Source: Nitrospinota bacterium (GTDB taxonomy: Bacteria; Nitrospinota; Nitrospinia; Nitrospinales; VA-1). From it: a stretch of 11,233 nt of DNA. Where the stretch lies: positions 1 to 11,233 of the forward strand of contig JADFGI010000064.1 of the NCBI GenBank assembly GCA_022567815.1. The letters run 5' to 3'. Below, piece after piece: positions 1 through 6,075 of this stretch. The notes under the pieces are model-generated. The model was not told the DNA's origin, made no database searches, and saw nothing but the letters and a program-made list of their open reading frames with translations. Position 1 is the stretch's first letter. Each line of letters starts with the position of its first letter. A program made the translations under genes and the position numbers.

Positions 1-244
1 AAGTAATAAAAAGCAGTCCGGCTGTTGTACAGTTTTATAACCTGGCAGATAAGTTTCTTAAAAGGGCTTTGCCGCCCATTTTTCAAAACTACTATTTCCG
101 CTCGAGAAAAATGGAATGAACGGCTCCGCCTGACTGAGCCTGGATCCAACCAGCGTGACGCTCGCTCCCGCGAGGGGGAGTTTGCTCACGCCGTGCAATG
201 CTTCTTGGCTAACCAAATTCTATTCCGTGCAAAAAACAATTATC

Positions 245-356
245 CGTCATTGCGAACAGAGCGAAGACGTAATATTCTACCCAAGCTCTCGTGCCCCTTA
301 GGGGTAAATCCAGGAAGTCTGGATCGCCGCGCCGCTGATAGCGGCTCGCGATGACG
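245..356. repeat. 112-bp interspersed repeat with inverted ends
   Basis: The left end CGTCATTGCGA (245-255) is the reverse complement, with one mismatch, of the right end TCGCGATGACG (346-356). Inside, GGATCGCCGCGCCGC followed by a short GC hairpin resembles the widespread bacterial intergenic repeats that start with CGTCATTGCGA and end with TCGCAATGACG. No coding capacity is visible. I infer a MITE- or REP-like, non-autonomous element. No flanking target duplication is evident. Other copies would be needed to define the ends. Confidence 0.6.
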
Positions 357-372
357 AGAATGATGGTTTTCC

Positions 373-434
373 GGGGCTCGTGAGCGTAGCGTACCCCTTG
401 TTATGTATTCAGGGCCTCGCGTAGCGTCAGGCCC
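373..434. repeat. two GC-rich hairpins sharing a CGTAGCGT core
   Basis: The first unit (373-397) begins GGGG and ends CCCC around GCTCGTGAGC, itself a small hairpin. The second (412-434) pairs GGGCCT with AGGCCC, and an inner CGC pairs with GCG. Both contain GCGTAGCGT or GCGTAGCGT-like loop sequence, so they look like two diverged copies of one palindromic family. Function unknown. Confidence 0.5.
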
Positions 435-439
435 AAGCT

Positions 440-477
440 TCCTCCCCGTGTGACGGGGTCCTCCCCACGTAGTGGGG
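440..477. repeat. tandem pair of 19-bp palindromic units
   Basis: Two adjacent 19-bp units (440-458 and 459-477) both begin TCCTCCCC and end GGGG. Each folds into a six-base stem with a three-base loop: CCCCGT/ACGGGG at 444-458 and CCCCAC/GTGGGG at 463-477. The stems differ but pairing is kept in both, which is compensatory change and suggests selection for the fold. They sit 18 bases past the stop of the leftward TPR lipoprotein gene, so an RNA 3'-end role is possible. There is no T-run on that strand. Confidence 0.5.
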
Positions 478-495
478 CCATTTTTCCGGAACGAA

Positions 496-927
496 TTACA
501 TCCCCAAGTGATCCTTAAGGATTTGCGAATCCTTGATTTTTGGATTGTCAGGCGCCAATTCCAGCGCTTCGCGAAAATGATTGGTCGCCTCCCCGTGGTC
601 TCCCAGCTTGTCGAGAGTAAGGGCTAAATTATAATGCGCCTCGGCCAATTTGGGACCGGCGGCAATGGCTTCACGGAAGTGTTTCGCAGAGATTTTCCAA
701 TGTTCCTCTTTGTAATGTCCCACGCCCTCATTATTTTCCGTAGCTCCCGGTTCGGCGTCCGGGGCTGTGAGTGCGCCGACAATGACTAGATTCTCGACAG
801 CCGCAATGGATTTTTCATCCTCGGCTGGCTTTTTCCCTTCTGATTTTGTTGTTCCTTTATCACAACCTGTTGTTAAAAAAAACGTGGTGACAATTATCAG
901 AAACGTAGCGTAAAAAGATTTCTTCAT
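496..927 (-). CDS. TPR-containing lipoprotein
   Basis: A 143-residue protein. The N-terminus MKKSFYATFL starts a hydrophobic signal segment (about residues 5-20) ending in a lipobox-like LTTGC, so Cys22 is the probable lipidation and cleavage site. A charged linker (23-45) follows. Residues about 67-130 form two tetratricopeptide repeats; the clearer one reads AEAHYNLALTLDKLGDHGEA and ends ALELAPDNP. TPRs bind proteins, so an envelope scaffold role is likely but no partner can be named. The ATG at 927 is supported by a strong GGAGGA ribosome binding site seven to eight bases upstream. The gene stands alone, reading leftward, with palindromic repeats just past its stop. The lipobox has Thr at -3 and -2, which is not ideal. 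Confidence 0.85.
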   Translation of the reverse strand: MKKSFYATFLIIVTTFFLTTGCDKGTTKSEGKKPAEDEKSIAAVENLVIVGALTAPDAEPGATENNEGVGHYKEEHWKISAKHFREAIAAGPKLAEAHYNLALTLDKLGDHGEATNHFREALELAPDNPKIKDSQILKDHLGM

Positions 928-1008
928 TGCTTTCCTCCGCTGATAAAATCGTGAAATAATGACAATGCATTTTTAAGGCTGGTAACTATTTGGAATGATA
1001 AAATCACT

Positions 1009-1088
1009 CTAGGTCAGGGAGTCGATTTTGTCAACCAGATCGCCTGATTTCAAGAGCCGTGATTTTTCTGCCGGAGAACCGTGAATGA
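1009..1088 (-). pseudogene. PDZ-domain-like relic
   Basis: Read leftward, this stretch encodes about 26 residues starting FIHGSPAEKS and continuing LLKSGDLVDKIDS before a TAG stop. This matches the carboxylate-loop and strand pattern of PDZ domains in HtrA and C-terminal-processing proteases (GSPAxKAGLxxGDxIxxID). Nothing PDZ-like lies upstream in this frame, where the strand is antisense to the zinc-ribbon gene, and there is no start codon close by. I infer a fragment left by a deletion or rearrangement. It overlaps the ribosome binding site and first codon of the zinc-ribbon gene. A chance match in so short a stretch is possible. Confidence 0.4.
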
Positions 1089-1630
1089 AGTGTCCGTCCT
1101 GTAAATTGAAACTATTTGAGATGTCGGCTGGGGGCCTCAGGGTCTTTGTCTGCCAGGAAGGGTGTGGCGGATTGTGGTTCGGTCGATTTGAACTATTGAA
1201 ATTGGATAAAAAAAGCCACGGAACCGGTGCCCGGCTATTGAACGTACCGAAGGCGGATGGCGTCCGGTTTTTCCGCAATGTCGAGGCCATTTGTCCCCAA
1301 TGTGAAACCTCTCTTTTGTTTCGGCATTTTTTCAGCAGGGAACGGGATGTGGAGGTGTGTCAATGTGCCAAATGCAGTGGGTTCTGGATTGATTCAGGGG
1401 AACTATCGAGCCTTGTTAAATCCGGGTTTGAAACGGAGGAGAAACAAAAACAGGCTGTGGCGTCGTATTTTAAAACCATTTTCGATCAACGGATCGCAAA
1501 AATGAATCTACATATCGTGGATGTCATGGAATCCGCCCGATCCATCGTAAAAATCTTTTTGTTTATTTGTCCAAAAAAATTTCAGCCTCTTGAGACTTCC
1601 CTCCAGCAGGATTATTTCGGAGTTCTCTAG
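1085..1630 (+). CDS. double zinc-ribbon protein (TFIIB-type zinc finger family)
   Basis: A 181-residue soluble protein with two zinc ribbons. The first uses Cys3, Cys6, Cys23 and Cys27 (CPSC, then CQEGCGGLWF). The second uses Cys70, Cys73, Cys94 and Cys97 (CPQC, then CAKCSGFWID). CxxC pairs followed by GG/SG-hydrophobic-W and an acidic residue are typical of the bacterial zf-TFIIB family (PF13453), whose function is mostly unknown. The rest (about 115-181) is charged and helical with no domain I recognise. The ATG at 1085 has a GGAG ribosome binding site about eight bases upstream. The gene converges on the TPR gene ending at 1666, with only 35 bases between stops and no clear terminator. Its start overlaps a PDZ-like relic on the other strand. 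Confidence 0.8.
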   Translation: MKCPSCKLKLFEMSAGGLRVFVCQEGCGGLWFGRFELLKLDKKSHGTGARLLNVPKADGVRFFRNVEAICPQCETSLLFRHFFSRERDVEVCQCAKCSGFWIDSGELSSLVKSGFETEEKQKQAVASYFKTIFDQRIAKMNLHIVDVMESARSIVKIFLFICPKKFQPLETSLQQDYFGVL

Positions 1631-1665
1631 GAATCCAGCGGACAGAAATACAGGGATGAAAATTT

Positions 1666-2043
1666 TCAGGTCGCGGGTAGGGTCTTGGGATCGGAATCTT
1701 CTGCCAATATTTTCAGGGCCCGTTTATCGAAAATAGCGGCCTTGGGGTAATCTCCTACCACCTCATAAAGCCCTGCAAGAGTTTGCAGAGCCACTACCAC
1801 ATCGTAATGATCCGAACCCTGGGTTCTTTCCCGAATTCTTAAAACTTTCCTGGCAATGGGAAAAGCGGCTTCATAGTTCCCGTCATGGTAAAGGATCATC
1901 ACTTTTTGGCTTAAGGTGTCGGCTGTTTCCACCTCCGCTTGACCGGCGCGGGGGAAGGCAAAATAAAAGGCGACGATCACCGTAATCAATACGGTAATGA
2001 TTATCTCAAAGGAAAATGTTTTAACCGTTGATTGTTTGGTCAT
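1666..2043 (-). CDS. membrane-anchored or exported TPR protein
   Basis: A 125-residue protein from ATG 2043, preceded by a GAGGAG/AGGAGAAGG ribosome binding site about eight bases upstream. A TTG at 2064 would add seven residues, but that extension is the ribosome binding site itself, so I reject it. Residues 11-30 are strongly hydrophobic (signal anchor or signal peptide; PRAGQA-EV is a possible signal peptidase I site). Residues about 41-115 form two tetratricopeptide units of the longer kinesin-light-chain type: LYHDGNYEAAFPIARKVL, then a repeat with TLAGLYEVVGDYPKAA. The role is probably protein binding at or outside the inner membrane. It is a short relative of TPR_12 proteins and may be a truncated member of a larger family. 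Confidence 0.8.
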   Translation of the reverse strand: MTKQSTVKTFSFEIIITVLITVIVAFYFAFPRAGQAEVETADTLSQKVMILYHDGNYEAAFPIARKVLRIRERTQGSDHYDVVVALQTLAGLYEVVGDYPKAAIFDKRALKILAEDSDPKTLPAT

Positions 2044-2227
2044 GGTAAATTCCCTTCTCCTCAAACCTGGAACGCAAAAGCGAACACTTGGTTTTTCAAT
2101 GTATTTTAAGGATTCATACTTTTAACTGCAAAAAAATCAAACGTCAAGAACTTTTTTTAACTTATTGAGTTCATCATACCGAACTTCAGTCACAGGCCTG
2201 TCATACCCAGGTCACAAATGTGTTAAA

Positions 2228-2386
2228 TTAGCAGATCGCTGAAAAAGTCCTAAACTCGAGTGTTTTCACTGTTGTCATGCTGAGCCTGTCGAAGTATGAC
2301 CTTGATGACAAGGGTGGTTTCCACACTTCGACAGGCTCAGTGTGACAGTTGCGCATGGCAATAATAGTTTTTCAGCAACCTGTTAG
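2228..2386. mobile_element. MITE-like element with TTAG flanking duplication
   Basis: The element occupies 2232-2382 (151 bp). Its left end CAGATCGCTGAAAAA (2232-2246) matches the reverse complement of the right end TTTTTCAGCAACCTG (2368-2382) at 13 of 15 bases. A TTAG lies directly outside each end (2228-2231 and 2383-2386), as expected for a 4-bp target-site duplication. There is no transposase, so it would need one in trans. I cannot name the parent insertion-sequence family. A four-base match alone could arise by chance, but its exact position against the inverted ends makes the call reasonable. Confidence 0.6.
2274..2346. repeat. nested palindrome of the CTGAGCCTGTCGAAGT family
   Basis: Inside the MITE-like element, the arm 2274-2299 is the reverse complement of 2321-2346 with about four mismatches and a perfect 16-base core, CTGAGCCTGTCGAAGT. 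A 21-base spacer separates the arms. This core is a common intergenic repeat in many bacterial genomes. It would form a long stable hairpin in RNA or single-stranded DNA. Confidence 0.75.
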
Positions 2387-2435
2387 GAAATGGCCGAAGC
2401 ATTTGTATAAGCCGTACAACCAAATCCAGGAAACC

Positions 2436-2701
2436 ATGATTCGCCAACTGATTCTATTAACGGGCTTTATATTCTTTCTGACAAATTGTTCATCCACCCT
2501 CAGAGGGCAAAATTAACTTTGGAAGAAGAAAACCAGCTTGTGTTGGACATGGCCGTCTGCAATAAAAAGGCCGACGATTCTACCCGAGGCTTTGGCAAAT
2601 GAGGAATCACCTGGGAAGGAAAGCGCCAGGAAATCTACGATTACGGTATGAAAAACAAAGGGGTGGGGTTTAAAATAACCTGCTATTTTATGATTAACAG
2701 A
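2436..2701 (+). pseudogene. decayed small lipoprotein gene
   Basis: An ATG at 2436, with an AGGA ribosome binding site just upstream, opens MIRQLILLTGFIFFLTNCSS, a classic lipoprotein signal with lipobox LTNC (Cys18). The frame stops at 2514-2516. An adjacent frame picks up about position 2501 and reads KLTLEEENQLVLDMAVCNKK and on to a TGA at 2600-2602, then resumes with GITWEGKRQEIYDYGMKNKG and further coding-like sequence up to about 2700. The simplest reading is one frameshift plus one nonsense change (perhaps TGG to TGA) in a gene for a lipoprotein of about 85-90 residues. The end is uncertain because the frame runs into the LRR gene on the other strand. A sequencing error could explain one lesion but not easily both. 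Confidence 0.55.
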
Positions 2702-4180
2702 CTAAAACCGCAGGGTTTCGATTTTTTTGAAGCACGGGGAATCCTGCAGAAAAATCTTATCTTCCATTTTAAATTTGTTGCGGCGCAGGTCGAGTTTCTT
2801 GAGAGATGACAGGTTTGGCGAGACTGAAAAAGAGTCAACACCCTTACGGGTAATGGCGTTTCCATTCAGCTCCAATTCTTCCAGTTTGCCGAGGTGGTCG
2901 GAAATAGCAATAGATTGAAATCCCGGATCGCCCATGAAAATATCCAACGCCCGCAATTTTTTCAGATGCTGAAAGTTTTTTGACATGGAAAGCGCGTGGA
3001 TGCCTTTTTCCGTTATATCGTTGAGGCTGATGTTGAATTCCTCCAGCTTTCCAAATTGATCCGAATGGGCTAATGCCAGGAATCCCGGAAGGGTGATACG
3101 TGCTTTCTCCAGGTTGAGAATTTTCAATTGGGACAGCATCCCGGATTCCGCCAAAAGCACCGCGCCTTTGTTGCCGATTTCATTGTCCATCAGGTTCAGG
3201 GATTTCAGCTTTTTCATCGCTCCGGATTCGGTCAGAGCCCGCAGGCCCCGGTAATCAAAATCGTTGGCGCGGAGGGAAAGCGTTTCCACATCCCTTAGCT
3301 TTTCCGAACGGGCCAGAGCTTGCAGGTCTTTGTTAGTGAGACGGCTTTCGTTGAGGTTCAAAACCGTTCCCAATAGGTTTTTTTTCACCAGGAGATGGAT
3401 TTTCATATCCTGTAAAGCGGTTTCTCCCTTGCCGGCAAACTCATTGCCGTCCATATACAGGGCGGTCAGATTCGACAGATGCCTGGAATCCGCTAAAGCC
3501 AGTGCCCCTTCATTTCCTATAGAATTGGTATCAAGAATCAGTTCTTCAATCCGGTTTAGGGTCGGGGCCTTAGCCAGGATTTTGGCTCCGTGGTCCTTGA
3601 TACTATTCCATCCCAGATTCAAATGGCGCAAATGGCTGAAGGCGCCGGTTTGCACCCAGTCGGCCAGGGTGATACCGCCGATTTCATTGCGCCTGAGGTT
3701 CAATAGTTTGAGTGCCGGGTTGGCCGGACCGTCGGGAAATTTTGTCAGCCGGGAGCGGCCCACGCGATTCATCTCCAGGACCAGCGTCTGCAGGTTTTCC
3801 AAGGATGAAGATTTTATCAGGGTCAGGGCTCCCTCGTCGCCCACTAGATTGTTGACCAGGCTGAGGGATTGCAATTTTGCGAAATGGGGTGACCCGGCCA
3901 AAGCGTTGGCCCCCGCATTGCCGATTTTGTTTGCGTCCAAAATCAGCGTGCTCAGGTTGGACAGCGAAGAACATTGCGCAAGAGCTTTCAGGCCCTGGCT
4001 GGTCATTTCATTCCAACTCAAGTCAAGCCGGGTGACACAGGAAAGATCGAAACTCCGCGCCAGCAGAGTGGCTCCCGCATCTCCGATACGCTCATACCTC
4101 AGGTCGAGAACATTGTCCCTCAGTTCGACTTTTTCCCGCAGAAGGCGAACCAGGTGTAAATCGCGTTTATTGGAATCCAT
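2702..4180 (-). CDS. leucine-rich repeat protein, ribonuclease-inhibitor type (492 aa)
   Basis: Almost the whole protein is LRRs of the ribonuclease-inhibitor/NLR type, consensus LxLxxNxIGxxGAxALAxS. The Asn position falls at residues 30, 57, 84, 111, 138, 165, 192, 219 and 246, then 279, 306, 333, 360, 387, 414, 441 and 468. That is a strict 27-residue step broken once by six extra residues. The first unit of each block has a non-Asn residue (Glu30, Ser279) and a cap-like sequence (VLDLRYERIG, VLNLNESRLT), so the protein looks like two LRR modules joined near Met259. There is no signal peptide or membrane segment, so it is probably cytoplasmic and protein-binding. Its ATG lies three bases past the stop of the upstream LRR gene, which implies translational coupling. 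Confidence 0.88.
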   Translation of the reverse strand: MDSNKRDLHLVRLLREKVELRDNVLDLRYERIGDAGATLLARSFDLSCVTRLDLSWNEMTSQGLKALAQCSSLSNLSTLILDANKIGNAGANALAGSPHFAKLQSLSLVNNLVGDEGALTLIKSSSLENLQTLVLEMNRVGRSRLTKFPDGPANPALKLLNLRRNEIGGITLADWVQTGAFSHLRHLNLGWNSIKDHGAKILAKAPTLNRIEELILDTNSIGNEGALALADSRHLSNLTALYMDGNEFAGKGETALQDMKIHLLVKKNLLGTVLNLNESRLTNKDLQALARSEKLRDVETLSLRANDFDYRGLRALTESGAMKKLKSLNLMDNEIGNKGAVLLAESGMLSQLKILNLEKARITLPGFLALAHSDQFGKLEEFNISLNDITEKGIHALSMSKNFQHLKKLRALDIFMGDPGFQSIAISDHLGKLEELELNGNAITRKGVDSFSVSPNLSSLKKLDLRRNKFKMEDKIFLQDSPCFKKIETLRF

Positions 4181-4183
4181 TAA

Positions 4184-4849
4184 TCAGTCGTCAGCAACAA
4201 GCAAATCCGTCTTCACAGCTTTCATGGCCTGCAAGCGTTTTGAGTCTTGCAGTATCTGTAAGCCCTGGGGATCGAGTTTGTTGTAGGTTAGGTTGAGAGT
4301 TGTTAAACTTGGAAGTCCCTTGGACTGGGCGAAAGCCACCATACCGTCATAACCAATGCGATTGGCGTCCAGATGCAAAACCTTCAAGTTTTTCAAATGA
4401 GTGGAATTGGCAAAAGCCATCGCGCCCTTGTCGCCAATCCGGTTGAACGAAAGATCCAGAGTTTCCAGATTACCCAGCGAGGAAGACTCGGCCAGCGCAA
4501 CCGCGCCATCGTCGCCGATACGGTTGGTGTATAAGCTCAGGTACTTCAATCGGGTCAGTTTCGTGGATTCCGCCAAGGCCCTGGCCCCGTCGTTGCCTAT
4601 CCGGTTTTGGTACAACCACAATTCCTTAAGGGATTCAAAAAGTTCCGATCCGGCCAGCTCTTCCAATCCAATATCCTTAATTTTATTGGTGTGCAGGAAT
4701 AAAATTTCCAGGTCGGGGACCACAAGATTTTCGGCAAGTTCCAGAGCTTCAGGATTGCCGATGCTTCTACCGGAAAGGTCGAGGGTCAGCCCGTCCTTGC
4801 TAATGCCTCTACGCAACCATTTACGAATGTAGGAGATATCGTCAGCCAT
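4184..4849 (-). CDS. leucine-rich repeat protein, ribonuclease-inhibitor type (221 aa)
   Basis: First gene of the leftward LRR pair. After a charged N-terminal cap (residues 1-24) come six LRR units whose Asn falls at residues 55, 82, 109, 136, 163 and 190, exactly 27 apart with no indel; a seventh, cap-like unit carries Arg28 there. The clearest units read LYQNRIGNDGARALAES and LYTNRIGDDGAVALAES. The near-identity of central units points to recent amplification of an 81-bp DNA unit. There is no signal peptide, so a cytoplasmic protein-binding role is likely; the ligand is unknown. It is a paralogue of the following 492-residue protein. The ATG at 4849 lacks a clear ribosome binding site. Confidence 0.87.
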   Translation of the reverse strand: MADDISYIRKWLRRGISKDGLTLDLSGRSIGNPEALELAENLVVPDLEILFLHTNKIKDIGLEELAGSELFESLKELWLYQNRIGNDGARALAESTKLTRLKYLSLYTNRIGDDGAVALAESSSLGNLETLDLSFNRIGDKGAMAFANSTHLKNLKVLHLDANRIGYDGMVAFAQSKGLPSLTTLNLTYNKLDPQGLQILQDSKRLQAMKAVKTDLLVADD

Positions 4850-5261
4850 GATTTTTCTGGAATTGGTTAAAGGTTTTTATTTTAGCTAGGTCCCTTGAAA
4901 AGTAAAGGATTAATATGTTAGAAGAGTGGGATCCGCAATCCCTGTCTTGGAATCCAGTGAAATTTGTAGAATTAGCAAATAAAACAATCATTAAGATTAC
5001 GGTTTCATTGTCGAAAGTTTTGTTAAACAATGTCCTGGCAATATACCCCCTAACCTAACAGATTGAAAAATTAACGGTTCCATAAGCAAAATTCCTGAAG
5101 CAAAATTCCTGTTTCCAGGAAGGATTGAAATTGAGTGAGGAAACCAAGTGGTGTAAAGTGAACCAATGCGGCGGGTTCGTGCACTTGAACCATGAAAATA
5201 CCCCCTACCTCCACTCCTCCGAGCCGTCAAATAAAATTGAACCGTGTATAGATTGGACTTT
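4850..5261. other. AT-rich divergent intergenic region
   Basis: This gap separates the leftward LRR pair from the rightward methyltransferase gene and should carry promoters for both, though I cannot place convincing -35/-10 pairs. It contains the 14-bp tandem repeat at 5084-5111 and two direct copies of ATACCCCCTA (5043-5052 and 5198-5207). Short open frames on both strands show no family pattern or ribosome binding site. Confidence 0.5.
5084..5111. repeat. perfect tandem duplication of 14 bp
   Basis: AAGCAAAATTCCTG occurs twice head-to-tail (5084-5097 and 5098-5111) with no mismatch. This is probably a slippage duplication in non-coding DNA. No function is apparent. Confidence 0.85.
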
Positions 5262-6017
5262 ATGTATCACCGCACGAAAATCGGAATTTTTTCAGCATTT
5301 TTCAAGAAGCAATTCTACATAGCCTTTATAAATATTTTTCGATATTTTCATAGTCCCTTGGGGGTTTTTCTGGAATACGTTTTTCGGTTTGGTTCATATC
5401 CCAAAGAAATTTTTGTAAGAACCCCGATAGGAAAGCAAAAGGTGACTCTTTATTGTTCCGACGACATGATCACGGTTGTGGAATGTTTTGGGAAGCTGGA
5501 TTATCGCGCAAGAAAGGATATCTCCTGTGTGGTCGATTTTGGGTCCAACATTGGAATCAGCGCTCTTTATTTTTTAACGCGGAACACCCAAGTAAAAGTT
5601 TTTTTATTCGAACCTCTTCCAAAAAATATAGAAAGGCTTAAAAGGAATTTGCAAGGTTTTGAAAATAGATATGAACTGGATCCGGTAGCCGTGGGGCTTG
5701 AAAATGGAACCAGCTCATTTGGATGGGAACCAACCGGGCGGTATGGAGGATTGAATAAAAGTGAAATGGAAAACCAGATAGAAGTCCAGGTTAAAAACGC
5801 AAATGAAGTGGTGCAAGATATTCTGAACAAAAACGGAACCATCGATATTTTGAAAATAGATGTCGAAGGTTTGGAGGAGGACATAATAAATAACCTTGAA
5901 CCACATCTATTAAAAAAAATCGATCGGATATATGCCGAAACCGAAACTGAATTTAAGGGTGACTTACCAGGTTTTAGAAAAGAACAATATGGAGCCATAG
6001 CGCAATTTTTCAAGTAA
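5262..6017 (+). CDS. FkbM family SAM-dependent methyltransferase
   Basis: A 251-residue protein from ATG 5262; GTG 5244 is an alternative start six residues upstream, and neither has a clear ribosome binding site. The Rossmann fold shows motif I VVDFGSNIGISA (residues 90-101), the acidic end of strand 2 in LFEPLPKN (Glu117), and IDILKIDVEGLEEDI (about 194-208), the signature of FkbM/Methyltransf_21 proteins. The family O-methylates sugars or polyketides and often sits in polysaccharide clusters; the substrate here is unknown. The N-terminal 40 residues are aromatic and basic and may touch the membrane. The end may be shortened: one frame over, codons stay open past the stop (6001-6075), so a frameshift near 6010-6020 is possible. 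Confidence 0.85.
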   Translation: MYHRTKIGIFSAFFKKQFYIAFINIFRYFHSPLGVFLEYVFRFGSYPKEIFVRTPIGKQKVTLYCSDDMITVVECFGKLDYRARKDISCVVDFGSNIGISALYFLTRNTQVKVFLFEPLPKNIERLKRNLQGFENRYELDPVAVGLENGTSSFGWEPTGRYGGLNKSEMENQIEVQVKNANEVVQDILNKNGTIDILKIDVEGLEEDIINNLEPHLLKKIDRIYAETETEFKGDLPGFRKEQYGAIAQFFK

Positions 6018-6075
6018 AAATTTTTATCTGGACTCTTATGCACATTTTTTCTTCCGAATTGATCAAACCAATCCC

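Larger units (their letters stand above)
1..495. other. gene-free repeat-rich region
   Basis: I see no credible gene here. The longest open frame (25-354) starts with TTG, has no ribosome binding site and runs straight through an inverted-repeat element. The region holds the 112-bp element at 245-356 and hairpins at 373-397, 412-434, 444-458 and 463-477. It lies downstream of the leftward gene ending at 496, so some hairpins may end or stabilise that transcript, although none is followed by a T-run on that strand. Confidence 0.6.
2044..2435. other. intergenic region with a MITE-like element
   Basis: No gene is supported here. The left part (2065-2227) carries the leader of the leftward TPR gene and a perfect 10-bp palindrome ACAGGCCTGT at 2192-2201. 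The MITE-like element fills 2232-2382. The last 50 bases form the leader of the decayed lipoprotein gene. Confidence 0.5.

Noticed and set aside
25..354. 109-codon open frame on the plus strand
   Set aside because: TTG start without a ribosome binding site; composition is low in coding character and it runs through the 245-356 repeat.
2600..2602. TGA read as selenocysteine in the small lipoprotein
   Set aside because: A separate frameshift also breaks the gene and no SECIS-like hairpin is apparent just downstream; decay is simpler.
3264..4286. 340-codon open frame on the plus strand
   Set aside because: Exactly antisense to the LRR genes; its Ser/Arg-rich periodicity is the shadow of the 81-bp LRR units.
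5125..5322. 65-codon frame rich in Cys and His (TKWCKVNQCGGFVHLNHE)
   Set aside because: TTG start, no family pattern I recognise, and it overlaps the methyltransferase start; could be a relic but not supportable.
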